DNA of 64,000 bases from Reyranella humidisoli. Lineage in GTDB: Bacteria; Pseudomonadota; Alphaproteobacteria; Reyranellales; Reyranellaceae. How positions within the stretch are numbered: the first letter of the stretch is position 1; the number at the start of each line of letters is the position of its first letter. The stretch lies in the NCBI RefSeq assembly GCF_019039055.1, contig NZ_JAHOPB010000001.1, forward strand, positions 1,550,001-1,614,000, written 5' to 3'. The notes under the pieces were generated by a model, which saw only the letters and a list, made by a program, of their open reading frames with translations, had not been told where the DNA came from and made no database searches. Positions 48,402-56,748 of this stretch are shown here, piece by piece. Both the position numbers and the translations under genes were made by a program.

Positions 48402-48809
48402 TTAGATCCGAGATCCCAATGCTCTTAGCTCAGCGATCGCCTCGCGCGCGGCGGCATTCGATGGCCGCCGGCGCGGAGGCTTCGCGGGCGTTGCCTCCGG
48501 ACGGTCATCTACGATCGCGTGCCGTCGCTTGTACTGCACGACCGATTCCAGATTGATCCGAACCCCGCTTGGCTGGTCGTCGGTCTTGCAGACCCGGTGC
48601 CCCTCGATCGCCTCGCAACGCACCAGCGCCCGAACCGTCGCCTGATCGCAGCCGAGAATCACCGCCGCCTGGGCGACGGTTATGGGGTCGGCTTCGGTCT
48701 TCCACTCGGCATCATCGGCGGACCTGAACGGATCCTCGCGTCGCAGGCGAGCGAGGAAGGGGAAGGCGCGCAGCTTGAGCTGGTGGCTGTTCGGGCTTCG
48801 GCGAGCCAT
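48402..48809 (-). CDS. Helix-turn-helix DNA-binding protein, excisionase-like
   Basis: 135 residues. ITVAQAAVILGCDQATVRALVRCEAIEGHRVC is a MerR/excisionase-type helix-turn-helix, followed by GVRINLESVVQYKRRH. The C-terminal AAREAIAELRALG matches the end of the protein encoded at 54911-55267 (AAMAELLAMG), which sits directly in front of integrase B. So the two elements carry cognate HTH proteins; here it is 2 kb from its integrase. Start chosen at MARRSPNS; a longer start is possible. Confidence 0.7.
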   Translation of the reverse strand: MARRSPNSHQLKLRAFPFLARLRREDPFRSADDAEWKTEADPITVAQAAVILGCDQATVRALVRCEAIEGHRVCKTDDQPSGVRINLESVVQYKRRHAIVDDRPEATPAKPPRRRPSNAAAREAIAELRALGSRI

Positions 48810-49329
48810 GACGATCTCTCGGTAGGACGTGGCCCCACGCCGCCGCCGCCAGGTTCTGTCTCGCGCCAGTCCTAATCCTGGACCTTGGGCTTTGGCGACT
48901 CCTTCGAGCGCAATACGATTTGTGCGCATTGCAGGTCGTCTGCCGCATGCATTGCAGACCTTGCTATGGCTTGTGTGACGGCCTTGCAGGCACCTCGCGC
49001 CGGGCTGCGCTAACTGAAGCGCTGCTGCCAGAGGCGAGCGACGATCAAGATCCAGATCACTGTCTCAGGGACAAAATGGAAGCGGAAGTATAGACTGCGG
49101 GCCGTGAAAGCGAACTCAACCATTGCATGCTCCTTAAGATGTTTCCTGATGCCTGCGCGCAGGACCATCACCAGAGCCTCATGAACCGGACTCTGCTATT
49201 GCAAGGTCGAAATTGCTCGCGCCTAAACTGCGCTCATGTCCAAGGCAAACCGGTAGCTGCCCATACAGGCGTTGCGTCTTCCTAGCTCCGACACCATGTC
49301 TGTGTTGCGCGGTTTAGCGCTCGCAAAAT
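48810..49329. other. No supported gene
   Basis: About 520 bases between the HTH gene and the next gene. Short open frames exist on both strands but have neither a convincing ribosome-binding site nor protein-like composition. I see no repeat, tRNA or terminator here. Confidence 0.5.
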
Positions 49330-49863
49330 CTATTGGTTTGGACGCCGAACTTCAGGTATCGGCCAAGGCTTGTAGGTCCATCCTAACGTCGCCATGCAAT
49401 TCGAAAAAAGCGGGCGATTTCCCTTGCTCTCCGAGTGGCACGATTTCTGATCATCCGTCAGCATGCGCCTCTCATACGGGCCCTGCCACCCGTAAGGCTG
49501 CTCCGTTGGTGCGGGCCTAGGTGCTGGTGGTGTGGAGATCATCTTCCAACCTTGGCTGTACATGCAGTCGAGAAAGAGAGGGTGCGGATTTGGTGGTCGG
49601 CTCTCAATTTCGATGGGTAGGGCCTTTTCGCAACGTCCCAGTGCTCGCTTCCATTCCTCAATACCTGCTGGGCCATCGTCTTGGATGTATCCAATGGTCC
49701 TCTGGTACGCCTGAGCAAATACACCGGTGGCTGTCCAGCCCATGCTTAAGCAAGCGCAGAACAGCACTATAATGATCTGTCGCCTTCCATTATTACTTGC
49801 GCGCTGGACAGCCCTACCCTGAAGCGTTGTTCGGTGCAGCGCTTTATCTCTTGATGGCAACAT
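49330..49863 (-). CDS. Exported protein of unknown function
   Basis: 177 residues from the ATG at 49863, which has aaggag 10 bases upstream; the open frame extends 61 codons further but without signal. A positively charged start is followed by IIIVLFCACLSMGWTATGVFAQA, a signal peptide with an AQA cleavage site. The mature protein has two copies of a Cys...Cys W motif (LFLDCMYSQGWKMI; LFSNCMATLGWTYK), a repeat of about 60 residues. No family is recognised. Confidence 0.62.
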   Translation of the reverse strand: MLPSRDKALHRTTLQGRAVQRASNNGRRQIIIVLFCACLSMGWTATGVFAQAYQRTIGYIQDDGPAGIEEWKRALGRCEKALPIEIESRPPNPHPLFLDCMYSQGWKMISTPPAPRPAPTEQPYGWQGPYERRMLTDDQKSCHSESKGNRPLFSNCMATLGWTYKPWPIPEVRRPNQ

Positions 49864-50061
49864 CAATATTGATCTCCTTGCAAGCCTGGAGCAGTTAGAG
49901 GTCATTGTCCGACGCAGCCTCTCGGTCCTCAAGAGTTTCCTCCGCTCCAGTTGAATCAAGCGATACAAGTTAGCTTTTGGCGACTTGTCAGTTGTTGGCC
50001 TTGGCGAACTCTCGCCTCCGAAGTTGTATGGTAGGTTGTTCCTCAACTAGGGGAGAAGGAC

Positions 50062-50714
50062 ATGCTGGGAGCAGCAAGGGCTATCCTGCTCGTGGTTGCA
50101 ATGATGTTGGGGCGTGTGGGGCGCAAGTCGAAACGACCGTTACGGCCCATCACAGGCTGCCCGGGGGCGCTGTGGGCAAAACCTTCCAGATGCTGCCCTA
50201 CTCGAACCAGGAAGGCAGCCTGGAGTGGCAAACCTACTCTGATCTCGTCGCCCGCCAGTTGACGTCCAGAGGCCTCGTAAGGGTCGAAGGGGATGTAGTC
50301 CCGGATCTAGCCGTCTTTATCGCCTATGCGATCGATCGCGGTCGCACCACTGTGTCCTCCGTGCCGATGTATGGTCAGACGAGCAGTGGCGGCACTTCAA
50401 CGACGACCGGCTATGTCGGGACGCGACCGGTCTACGCCTCGACCTATACGCCTCTGACATACGGAGTGACCGGATATGCTCCGGTCGAGAGTACCGTTTA
50501 CGGGCGGGCGATGAAAATCGGCATTGTCGACGTGCGGGCGACGCTGGCCCAGAACAAGACTGTGACAGTGTACGAAGCAACGGCCACGAGCTCGGGGGAG
50601 AGCGGCACCCTGAATGCGGTCATGCCTGCGATTGTCGAGGGCGCCTTCAAGGACTGGCCAAGCCAGTCTGGTGCCACGCGCACCGTGTCGGTGCCGCTGT
50701 CGGCAACGAAATAG
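50062..50714 (+). pseudogene. Lipoprotein gene frameshifted in its signal peptide
   Basis: The ATG at 50062, preceded by aggggagaagg, encodes MLGAARAILLVVAMMLG. One base missing in the run ttggggcg (about 50109-50114) throws it out of frame; the neighbouring frame continues ACGAQVETTVTAHHRLPGG, so the joined product would have a LGAC lipobox. The mature part (SLEWQTYSDLVARQLTSRGLV ... VVPDLAVFIAYAIDRG) resembles DUF4136-type lipoproteins. The downstream frame is open to 50714. As sequenced no lipoprotein can be made. Confidence 0.75.
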
Positions 50715-50789
50715 CTGGGCCCTAACCACCTCGCTCTTGCTCTAGGCAGCAGCGCCACGTCTAGCTATAAACGGGGCCAATCGGGACCA

Positions 50790-50812
50790 AGTCCCCAACA
50801 AGAGTCCCCAAC
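50790..50812 (+). repeat. Paired integrase arm-like sites beside second half-tRNA
   Basis: agtccccaac at 50790-50799 and 50803-50812, identical to the pair at 44933-44954. They lie about 30 bases before the duplicated tRNA half, as expected for the right arm of element A. Confidence 0.65.
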
Positions 50813-50841
50813 AGGGAACGCGAAGTCTGAATAATCCCAGT

Positions 50842-50880
50842 GTCCCCGTAGCTCAGCCGGATAGAGCAGCGGTTTCCTAA
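50842..50880 (+). tRNA. Second 5' half of tRNA-Arg(CCT), junction of elements A and B
   Basis: Bases 50841-50880 repeat 44810-44849 exactly (40 of 40). The copy ends at the last base of the anticodon loop (ttCCTaa) and runs straight into ttgtggggccg, with no 3' anticodon strand, T-arm or acceptor. If element A carried this 5' half on its att site, insertion would have rebuilt a whole tRNA here, and insertion of element B then cut it again. Confidence 0.82.
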
Positions 50881-50883
50881 TTG

Positions 50884-50985
50884 TGGGGCCGTTCGCTAAG
50901 TGGTTGAAAACTAACGGCGTGGCGTGGGGCGAATGGCCCCGTTTGGACCACTTTGAGACGACTAGTCCCTGACAAAATCCCTGAC
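50884..50985. other. Att-arm region of element B: inverted repeat and paired arm sites
   Basis: ggggccgttcgc (50884-50895) is nearly the reverse complement of gcgaatggcccc about 40 bases on. Then agtccctgac (50964-50973) and aatccctgac (50976-50985) form a pair like the agtccccaac pairs at 44933 and 50790, but with a two-base difference. This suggests a related integrase with slightly different arm sites. Confidence 0.55.
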
Positions 50986-51099
50986 GGATACTTTGCACAT
51001 CTCGGCGAGCATTGGAGGCATTAGACTCTTGTTCGCCACGCCCGTTAGTAGCTGCGCAATTCCGCCGAAGGAACTGGAGTTCTACGTCATTCGTTGAGG

Positions 51100-52557
51100 T
51101 TACTCGATCATCACCCGGAATGCCTCGCTCTTGCCGACGACCTTGTTATCGCGCTTCCGGATGACGAACGCCTCGACGAGATGAACGCCACGATACTTCA
51201 GTTCTTCCCAGCGGCCGTTATCACTTTCCGGCTTCTCGAATTTGCCACGCAACGCGTTCTCCGCTGCAGCCGCCTCGTCAGTATTCGTCACGCGCCACTG
51301 GACGGTGTAGAGCGAAGCGTCGAAAGGCATGCCGGTGTTCGTAACCGCTTTGAAGTGGAGATAGTAGCCCGGCTGAAGCGGATCGAGCGACTGCACGGAG
51401 CCGACGACCTGTGCGCCGTACTTGCTGCTATGCAAGTCGGCGCGAACGGTCACTGACATCATCTGGTTTGCAAGAACGCGCTTCCACTTCGGTGCCTCCA
51501 TGTACGATTTCTTGTTGAACGTTGCGGGTAGGATGCGACCACCGAAGAGCTTGATAGCATCCACCAGATCTCCCGCGAAGTTCGATGCCTCGGCCAGCGT
51601 GCGACGCACATCGGCAGCAAGTGCCTTGCTGACCGACTTGCCCTCCTCAAGTACAACGCCGCTCGCGTAGTCCTCACCGAAGACGCGCCGCCATTTTGCG
51701 ATGCTCTCCGAACGATCCTGTTCGTCGTACGCGTCGTCGATCCAATCGCGGTAGGTGTGGATCTTGTCGCGGAAAGTTAAATACTGCTCTTCTGTCCAGG
51801 CGTCCGCGAAATTCTCTGTCTGCAGGAACGGATTTGTGACCGCCGGCTTCGTCAGGTTCATCTGCAGCCAGTCGTCCATTCGGCCGATCACCGTCTTCAA
51901 AGCGGTCGGCGTGTCGACGAACGCGGCGCTATCCTTGTCGGCGGCGTTGATACGATAGCCGAGGATCGTCGTCAGTAGGACGGACGAACAGGTGAAGCGT
52001 GTTTTGATGTCTCGCAGATATTTAATGAGACGCGTAACCTTCCGGAAGCTGTTGCTGCCTGAATAGCTGTTCTTCTCGACGAGCCAATCGGTGTATTTCT
52101 GGGGCTCGGAGCGCTCGAATTGGTTTGTGTCGTGGTTGCAGACTTCGAGGCGCGTGAACCCGCCGCGATTCACTACGCACGGTGCTACGTCGATCTTCTT
52201 ATCGTTCGCGTAGGTGATAGTGACGCAGTGGGACCACCCCTTCACCATGCCCTTGTAAGTGCCGTTCGCCTTGAAGGCATCTAGCAGTGTGTCGAGATAT
52301 GTTTCGGCGTCCCAGCCATCGACCGGCTTTACGAACACGATCAGATCCGCATCGAATTCGCCTTGATCGACGGGCTTGATGATTGTTTTGTGAGCCCACG
52401 ACCCTTGCTCCATCCAGCCGTGCAAGTGGGGCTTCCAGTCCGATGCGCGCACTGCGTCTTTGATCGACCCGACGCTGTTCTCTAGATTCGTGACGCGTGT
52501 CGAGTTTAGGTTGACAGTATCGCGCAGGAAGTCGTTGAAGAGGTCGACGTGCTTCAT
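51100..52557 (-). CDS. CBASS-type CD-NTase (cyclic oligonucleotide synthase) with AGS-C-like sensor domain
   Basis: 485 residues. The nucleotidyltransferase core has Gly-Ser at 52-53 (MEQGSWAHKT), the metal pair in GEFDADLIVFV (Asp69, Asp71) and the third acidic residue in KKIDVAPCVV (Asp123). The C-terminal 130 residues (GYYLHFKAVTNTG ... YTVQWRVTNTDEAAA ... ALRGKFEKP ... YRGVHLVEAFVIRK) look like the AGS-C sensor domain of SMODS/CD-NTase proteins. Known relatives synthesise cyclic nucleotides on phage infection and activate an effector. The start overlaps the stop of the membrane effector upstream (ATGA). All catalytic residues are intact. Confidence 0.87.
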   Translation of the reverse strand: MKHVDLFNDFLRDTVNLNSTRVTNLENSVGSIKDAVRASDWKPHLHGWMEQGSWAHKTIIKPVDQGEFDADLIVFVKPVDGWDAETYLDTLLDAFKANGTYKGMVKGWSHCVTITYANDKKIDVAPCVVNRGGFTRLEVCNHDTNQFERSEPQKYTDWLVEKNSYSGSNSFRKVTRLIKYLRDIKTRFTCSSVLLTTILGYRINAADKDSAAFVDTPTALKTVIGRMDDWLQMNLTKPAVTNPFLQTENFADAWTEEQYLTFRDKIHTYRDWIDDAYDEQDRSESIAKWRRVFGEDYASGVVLEEGKSVSKALAADVRRTLAEASNFAGDLVDAIKLFGGRILPATFNKKSYMEAPKWKRVLANQMMSVTVRADLHSSKYGAQVVGSVQSLDPLQPGYYLHFKAVTNTGMPFDASLYTVQWRVTNTDEAAAAENALRGKFEKPESDNGRWEELKYRGVHLVEAFVIRKRDNKVVGKSEAFRVMIE

Positions 52558-53421
52558 TTGCGGTTCGCCCGATCGTTCGCGCGATCCGCCTGATAGTCGC
52601 GCCAGCGCTGGTCGAGGTTCTTGCGCTGCAGTTTGTATGCATACGGCACGATCTCGGGGGCACCTTCGATCGCGGCATTGTAGTCGGTCATCGCGAAGAG
52701 AACGTCTGGCAAGGGATAGTCGGCACGGTCGGCCGTCATGAGCCGATGCCGCACTTCTTTGATGTCATTTGCCGCGGACAGATGCGCCTGGAAAGCGCCG
52801 AGCACGTCGGACGACAACACGAAGATGAGCGCCGCGAGGAAGATCCGTACCATGACGAACGCGGTATCGCGCGTTACATAGGGCGTGCTGGCTAGCGCGA
52901 CTGCGATCGCGATGAAGCCGAACAACACCAGGATGACGAGCATCACGTACGCACTGATCCGATGAAGGTCTTCGCTATAGATCGCTGACTCTTCGATCAT
53001 TTCCGCGAGCCGGGCTGGGCCAGGCGGGCTGTTCGTCGCGTAGTACATATGGTCTTCGCATTTCTTCGCTTCTGTTGAGTCGACGGTGAAACGACCGCGG
53101 AGGCTCTGGATCTCGCTGGTTGAAAGCGGCTGATCGAGCCCGCCGAGCAACAATGCGCCGCGACGCGCCGCGACGCGCCGCGTTCGCGGCGGACCGGGAT
53201 TTGACATAGAGATAATTGACGAGGCACCAAGTAACGAGCAGCACGCCGCCTGCGATTGCGAGCCCGTAAATCAGTACTTTCTCAGAGTCGGGCACGACGA
53301 CCGAAATCGCGGCAGGCAGTGCGGCGGCTAGCTGGAGGCCGAACAACCACTTGCGGAGCAGCGCGGCCTTGTTGAACTCGGCTCGCATATAGCCGACGAG
53401 ATTGGCAGACGTCAGGCTCAT
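52554..53421 (-). pseudogene. S-4TM-like CBASS membrane effector, frame broken by 10-base duplication
   Basis: The first frame (from 53421) encodes MSLTSANLVGYMRAEFNKAA, TM1 at about 27-43 and TM2 at 49-72, then runs off after SRSAANAARRG. The other frame resumes with LLLGGLDQPLSTSEIQSLRG and encodes TM3 (HRISAYVMLVILVLFGFIAI) and TM4 (FVMVRIFLAALIFVLSSDVL) and a charged tail ending ANRK. Two perfect gcggcgcgtc units at the break explain the shift; with one unit the gene is a continuous 285 codons, close to S-4TM effectors paired with SMODS nucleotidyltransferases. Listed as broken, but it could be phase-variable. Confidence 0.82.
53152..53181. repeat. 10-base tandem repeat inside the CBASS effector
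   Basis: Plus-strand gacgcgccgc twice (53162-53171, 53172-53181), preceded by a degenerate third unit aatgcgccgc (53152-53161). Loss of one perfect unit restores the effector reading frame exactly. This is a simple slippage substrate. Confidence 0.92.
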
Positions 53422-53684
53422 GGCCGAACTCCTAGGGTCGGACCCAAACTTGGGTTTGCCGGCTGGCCCAGTCTACGGGAATCGTTCCCGACCTGTTCAC
53501 ATCGATGTGGAAATCGTGGAAATGCCGCTGCTCGGGACCGGTTTCAGATGAAAATGCGCCCATACTGGGCCAAGGCTGCGAGGGGCGAGCCCTAAGGGAA
53601 AATTCACTTGCCTCGCTGGCGATGGTCTGTCCGACTCCTTCAACTAAGACGGGGCGTTTGGATCGTCTCGAGTGATGACGTGAC

Positions 53685-54914
53685 CTATTTTGCAACACAC
53701 CGCTTAGAACGCTCCGGGCGATGTCCCATGGCCTTATTGACGGCGGCACGCACTTCGCCGGCTGCGAGCTTCACATAGAGCGCGGTGGTGGCTGGATCGG
53801 CATGCCGAGCCGCATCTTGGGTCGCTGCGGCCTGGACCTTGGCAACCTCAGTTACGTAGCGAGCGCGGACGTCGTGAAAGCGATGAGGCTGCTCGATCTC
53901 TCCGGTCTTGATCGTGGTGCGCCATGAGCGACGCACGCTCTTGATCGGGCACCAGGCTGCGACAGGAACTTCCTCGCCACGCAGCATCGCTCTCCAGTGC
54001 TTCGGGCCTGGCCATGTAACGAGATGCTTCTGCCGACGCTCGACTGCCTGTCGGCTGAGTCGTTCGAGCAACACCATGCCCACCTCGCCGCCGAATACGC
54101 GCTCGTCGCGTCCACTCTTGGTTTCCTCGCCGGAGAAGAATAGCCCGCCCTCCTCGCGGTCTATATGTCGCCGCTCAACCCAGAGGGCCTCTCCGCGGCG
54201 CAGGCCGAAAACCCTCGATAGCTCAGCCGCTTCCGCCGTCCAAGGCGGCGCCACGGCCTGGCGCGCATCAAACTCACCGTCAGGCATTGGGCGGGGTTCG
54301 CGCCTGGCTGTTTTCAGCAACTTCACTTCGAGCGAGAAGTGCAGCTCGCGTTCGCGGGTAATTGGATTGCGGGTGCCGTAGGCAATTGCAAATAGTGCGG
54401 CCAAGCACATTAGATAGCTGTTGGTCGTGCGGGGAGACCGGACGCGCTTCGTTGTCCTCCACCACTTGTCGTCAGTACGGTCGCGGCGCTTCTTTGGATC
54501 CGGACCGCCAATCCACACCCGCAACTTCCGTGTCGCCGCGTACTGCCGATATTCCTCGACGCTTGCGGCGGTAATCTCGGTTATGGCCGTCGCCGGCCCG
54601 AAGAAGCCCAAGATTTCGGCAACGTAGAGCTTGTGGTTCGCGATGTGGTCGGGATCCGTCCCGACCTTGCGTTGCAGATGCAACGTCGCTGCCATCGCCA
54701 GAGTATAGGTGCCGGGTCGGGCGCCCTTCCTGGTCAAGCTATACGTCTGCCGTGCTGCCCGACGCAGCATGCTCTCGATTTCAGCCGCCTCTCGCCGGTT
54801 CTTGGCCTGTGTGTCGGTTGTTGGGTCGACGCAGTAGCCTTGGTAGCGTTGGCCCCCAAGCTGGAAATCGTATGTCCACCGACCGCCGCGCTTTTGGTTC
54901 TTGAATACAGTCAC
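53685..54914 (-). CDS. Tyrosine integrase of element B
   Basis: 409 residues starting at a GTG that overlaps the stop of the HTH gene (GTGA). N-terminal SAM-like DNA-binding region (FKNQKRGGRWTYDFQLGGQRY) and a core with catalytic Arg in VFGLRRGEALWVERRHID, the HxxR box in HRFHDVRARYVTEVA, and the terminal His/Tyr in AARHADPATTALYVKLA. It is paralogous over its full length to the broken integrase at 45193-46455. Likely integrates into the tRNA-Arg anticodon loop. Intact. Confidence 0.92.
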   Translation of the reverse strand: MTVFKNQKRGGRWTYDFQLGGQRYQGYCVDPTTDTQAKNRREAAEIESMLRRAARQTYSLTRKGARPGTYTLAMAATLHLQRKVGTDPDHIANHKLYVAEILGFFGPATAITEITAASVEEYRQYAATRKLRVWIGGPDPKKRRDRTDDKWWRTTKRVRSPRTTNSYLMCLAALFAIAYGTRNPITRERELHFSLEVKLLKTARREPRPMPDGEFDARQAVAPPWTAEAAELSRVFGLRRGEALWVERRHIDREEGGLFFSGEETKSGRDERVFGGEVGMVLLERLSRQAVERRQKHLVTWPGPKHWRAMLRGEEVPVAAWCPIKSVRRSWRTTIKTGEIEQPHRFHDVRARYVTEVAKVQAAATQDAARHADPATTALYVKLAAGEVRAAVNKAMGHRPERSKRCVAK

Positions 54915-55267
54915 GGTGTCTTCCTGACCGTGATACCCATGGCCAGAAGTTCGGCCATGGCTGCGTCGTGTACCGTCGACCGCTGACGGCGGCGCGAGAT
55001 TGGCTGCGTCTGCGCGTTGTCATTTACCGGTTCGCCACCGATTTGATGGCGCGCGATGTAGTCGTGGATGGAAGCCAGATGTACGCGGATGCCTCGCGGG
55101 TTTTTGCCTTTGCCGACGCGATGGCCACCAAGTTGCCGGCTGACCAGTAACGCCCGCACAGTAGTTGGATCGCACCCCAGCCGGCGTGCCGCTACCGCGA
55201 CCGTCACCGAGTCATCGGGTGACTCGGAGGAGGTTGGAGGTGGCGACGGGTGAGGCTGGGTCGTCAT
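54911..55267 (-). CDS. HTH protein, putative excisionase for integrase B
   Basis: 118 residues. VTVAVAARRLGCDPTTVRALLVSRQLGGHRV is a helix-turn-helix like that of excisionases and MerR-type proteins, followed by GIRVHLASIHDYIARH. The tail VHDAAMAELLAMGITVRK resembles the end of the 48402-48809 protein in element A. It is translationally coupled to integrase B, which supports a role as recombination directionality factor or regulator. Confidence 0.75.
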   Translation of the reverse strand: MTTQPHPSPPPTSSESPDDSVTVAVAARRLGCDPTTVRALLVSRQLGGHRVGKGKNPRGIRVHLASIHDYIARHQIGGEPVNDNAQTQPISRRRQRSTVHDAAMAELLAMGITVRKTP

Positions 55268-55452
55268 CGACTATTTGAGTAGCCGTGTCGGACATCGCCG
55301 CGAAGGCCTGTACGCCAAGGTGGTAGCAGGTTCGAACCACCCTTCGCCGTTGCAGTTGCCGGGCGGGAGCAAATAGACCGTGTTGATCGTGTGCATCGTT
55401 GTAGTTCCGGACGCCTCGGTGCGAAGTAGATGTCGCGGCAATCGCGACATTT

Positions 55453-55518
55453 TCCTAAGGCATTGAAATTACGATGACTTTTGGCGACGTGGATGCAAGT
55501 GTTGTTGGTGGCGCCAAA
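55453..55518 (+). repeat. Direct repeat R1, left copy
   Basis: tcctaaggcattgaaattac gatgactttt ... ggatgcaag ... ggcgcc. The copy at 60727-60786 shares tcctaag, attgaaa, acgatgactttt, ggcga, ggatgcaag and ggcgcc in the same order and orientation. The pair brackets the tandem recombinase genes and several small genes. Rest of 55268-55611: no gene seen. Confidence 0.65.
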
Positions 55519-55611
55519 CAGATTGTTCGCCGTCTCTGGGTGCTGAAGCCCGCCTCGATGGGGTTCTCGAGCGCCGCTTAGCGTCCGCTCTCTTGGCCTG
55601 AGATCCCGCGG

Positions 55612-56736
55612 TCAGATCCTTTCGTCGCGCTGCCGACGGGCAGACTGGTCGCGCCGGGTGGCCGGTCGTCGCCCCTTCGCACGGCGGGCGGCAATCACCG
55701 CCCCATAGCGGTGACCTGCTTCCACGTTATCGGCCAGCACATAGAACTCGCGACTTGAACTGTCTCGATGCTGGAGCAGGGGTGTGACCAGCCGGATCAG
55801 GTCCGGTCGTTCCAGTACGAGCGTCGTTGCGGCGCTGTGCCGGAACGCGTGTGGGAACATGGACTCGTCGAAAGCCGCCCCGGTGCGATCCACGATCAGG
55901 TTGTAGATGCCGCGCGCCGAAAGTGGGCCGCCGCGCTTGTTGAACCAGACAGCAGCTTCGGCCTCCGGTGAGGACATTTTCGAGTTGGCAGCCAGCACGG
56001 GCCGAAACTCGTTGAGGTAGCGCTCGAAGAGGGCGGACAGTTCCGCTCCCAGCTGCCCCTCGTGCGGACGGTTCTCTTTCATTTCCCGGGCCGACCACGC
56101 AATCCGATAACCGTCCCCCTGCCGGAGAAGGTGTTGCCTCAGCCTCATCAACGAGACGGTGTCGAGTCGCGGCACTGCGAGCGCCATAAAAACGATGATC
56201 AACCCGTCGCGGTAGAGGATCGCCCGCTGATGTAGCGTTGCGCCGCCTTCCAGGACCGCTTGCTTCATCAAGGACACGCCAAGCTCTACGATCCGGGCGG
56301 TGTGCTGCGTACGCGCTTGTGTCCGTCGTCGATCGGACGGTTCGCCTCGCAAGCTGTTGATGCCTCGCATGAGCCAGGCAGCCGGTGTCTCCGGCGAAAG
56401 AGCTGCCAAGGCTGCCCGTACGCCATCGACGCGCGTCGCCATGGTCCTCGGCGACAAGCCGGCGAAGCGCATATCGTCGACATAGGCCCCCATAAATCCG
56501 GGCGTCACCCAGCCGCTGAAGTCGGCATGTTCGTTCAGCCGGCCAGTCCATTTTAGCCAACCGACGAAGTACGAGACGTTCCAAACATGCAGGTCGAACG
56601 TTCCATCGCGCCAGGTCGCCGCGACGTTGCGTTTGGTGAACGCTCCAGGCTTGGCCTGGCGCAGGTCGTGTAGACGCCGCAGAGTCGGCGGCCACGTCGA
56701 CGGCTTGATGGCAGGGTACGGCAGAAGTCTGGGCAT
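55612..56736 (-). CDS. Tyrosine recombinase, second of a tandem pair
   Basis: 374 residues. Core motifs: the first catalytic Arg in ALAVPRLDTVSLMRL (about residue 190) and MFPHAFRHSAATTLV (HxxR, near 300), then TPLLQHRDSSSREFYVLAD with the His and Tyr. It starts 12 bases after the stop of the 591-residue recombinase. Two adjacent unlike recombinases recall Tn554-type TnpA/TnpB and RIT elements, although the order here differs from Tn554. Confidence 0.85.
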   Translation of the reverse strand: MPRLLPYPAIKPSTWPPTLRRLHDLRQAKPGAFTKRNVAATWRDGTFDLHVWNVSYFVGWLKWTGRLNEHADFSGWVTPGFMGAYVDDMRFAGLSPRTMATRVDGVRAALAALSPETPAAWLMRGINSLRGEPSDRRRTQARTQHTARIVELGVSLMKQAVLEGGATLHQRAILYRDGLIIVFMALAVPRLDTVSLMRLRQHLLRQGDGYRIAWSAREMKENRPHEGQLGAELSALFERYLNEFRPVLAANSKMSSPEAEAAVWFNKRGGPLSARGIYNLIVDRTGAAFDESMFPHAFRHSAATTLVLERPDLIRLVTPLLQHRDSSSREFYVLADNVEAGHRYGAVIAARRAKGRRPATRRDQSARRQRDERI

Positions 56737-56748
56737 GTACGGTCTTCC

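Noticed and set aside
44811..50880. CRISPR array from the repeated tRNA halves or decamers
   Set aside because: Only two or three copies at irregular distance, and no cas genes.
53432..53749. 105-codon minus-strand frame between integrase B and the CBASS effector
   Set aside because: It overlaps the integrase end and has no ribosome-binding site or motif. It is more likely the effector promoter region.
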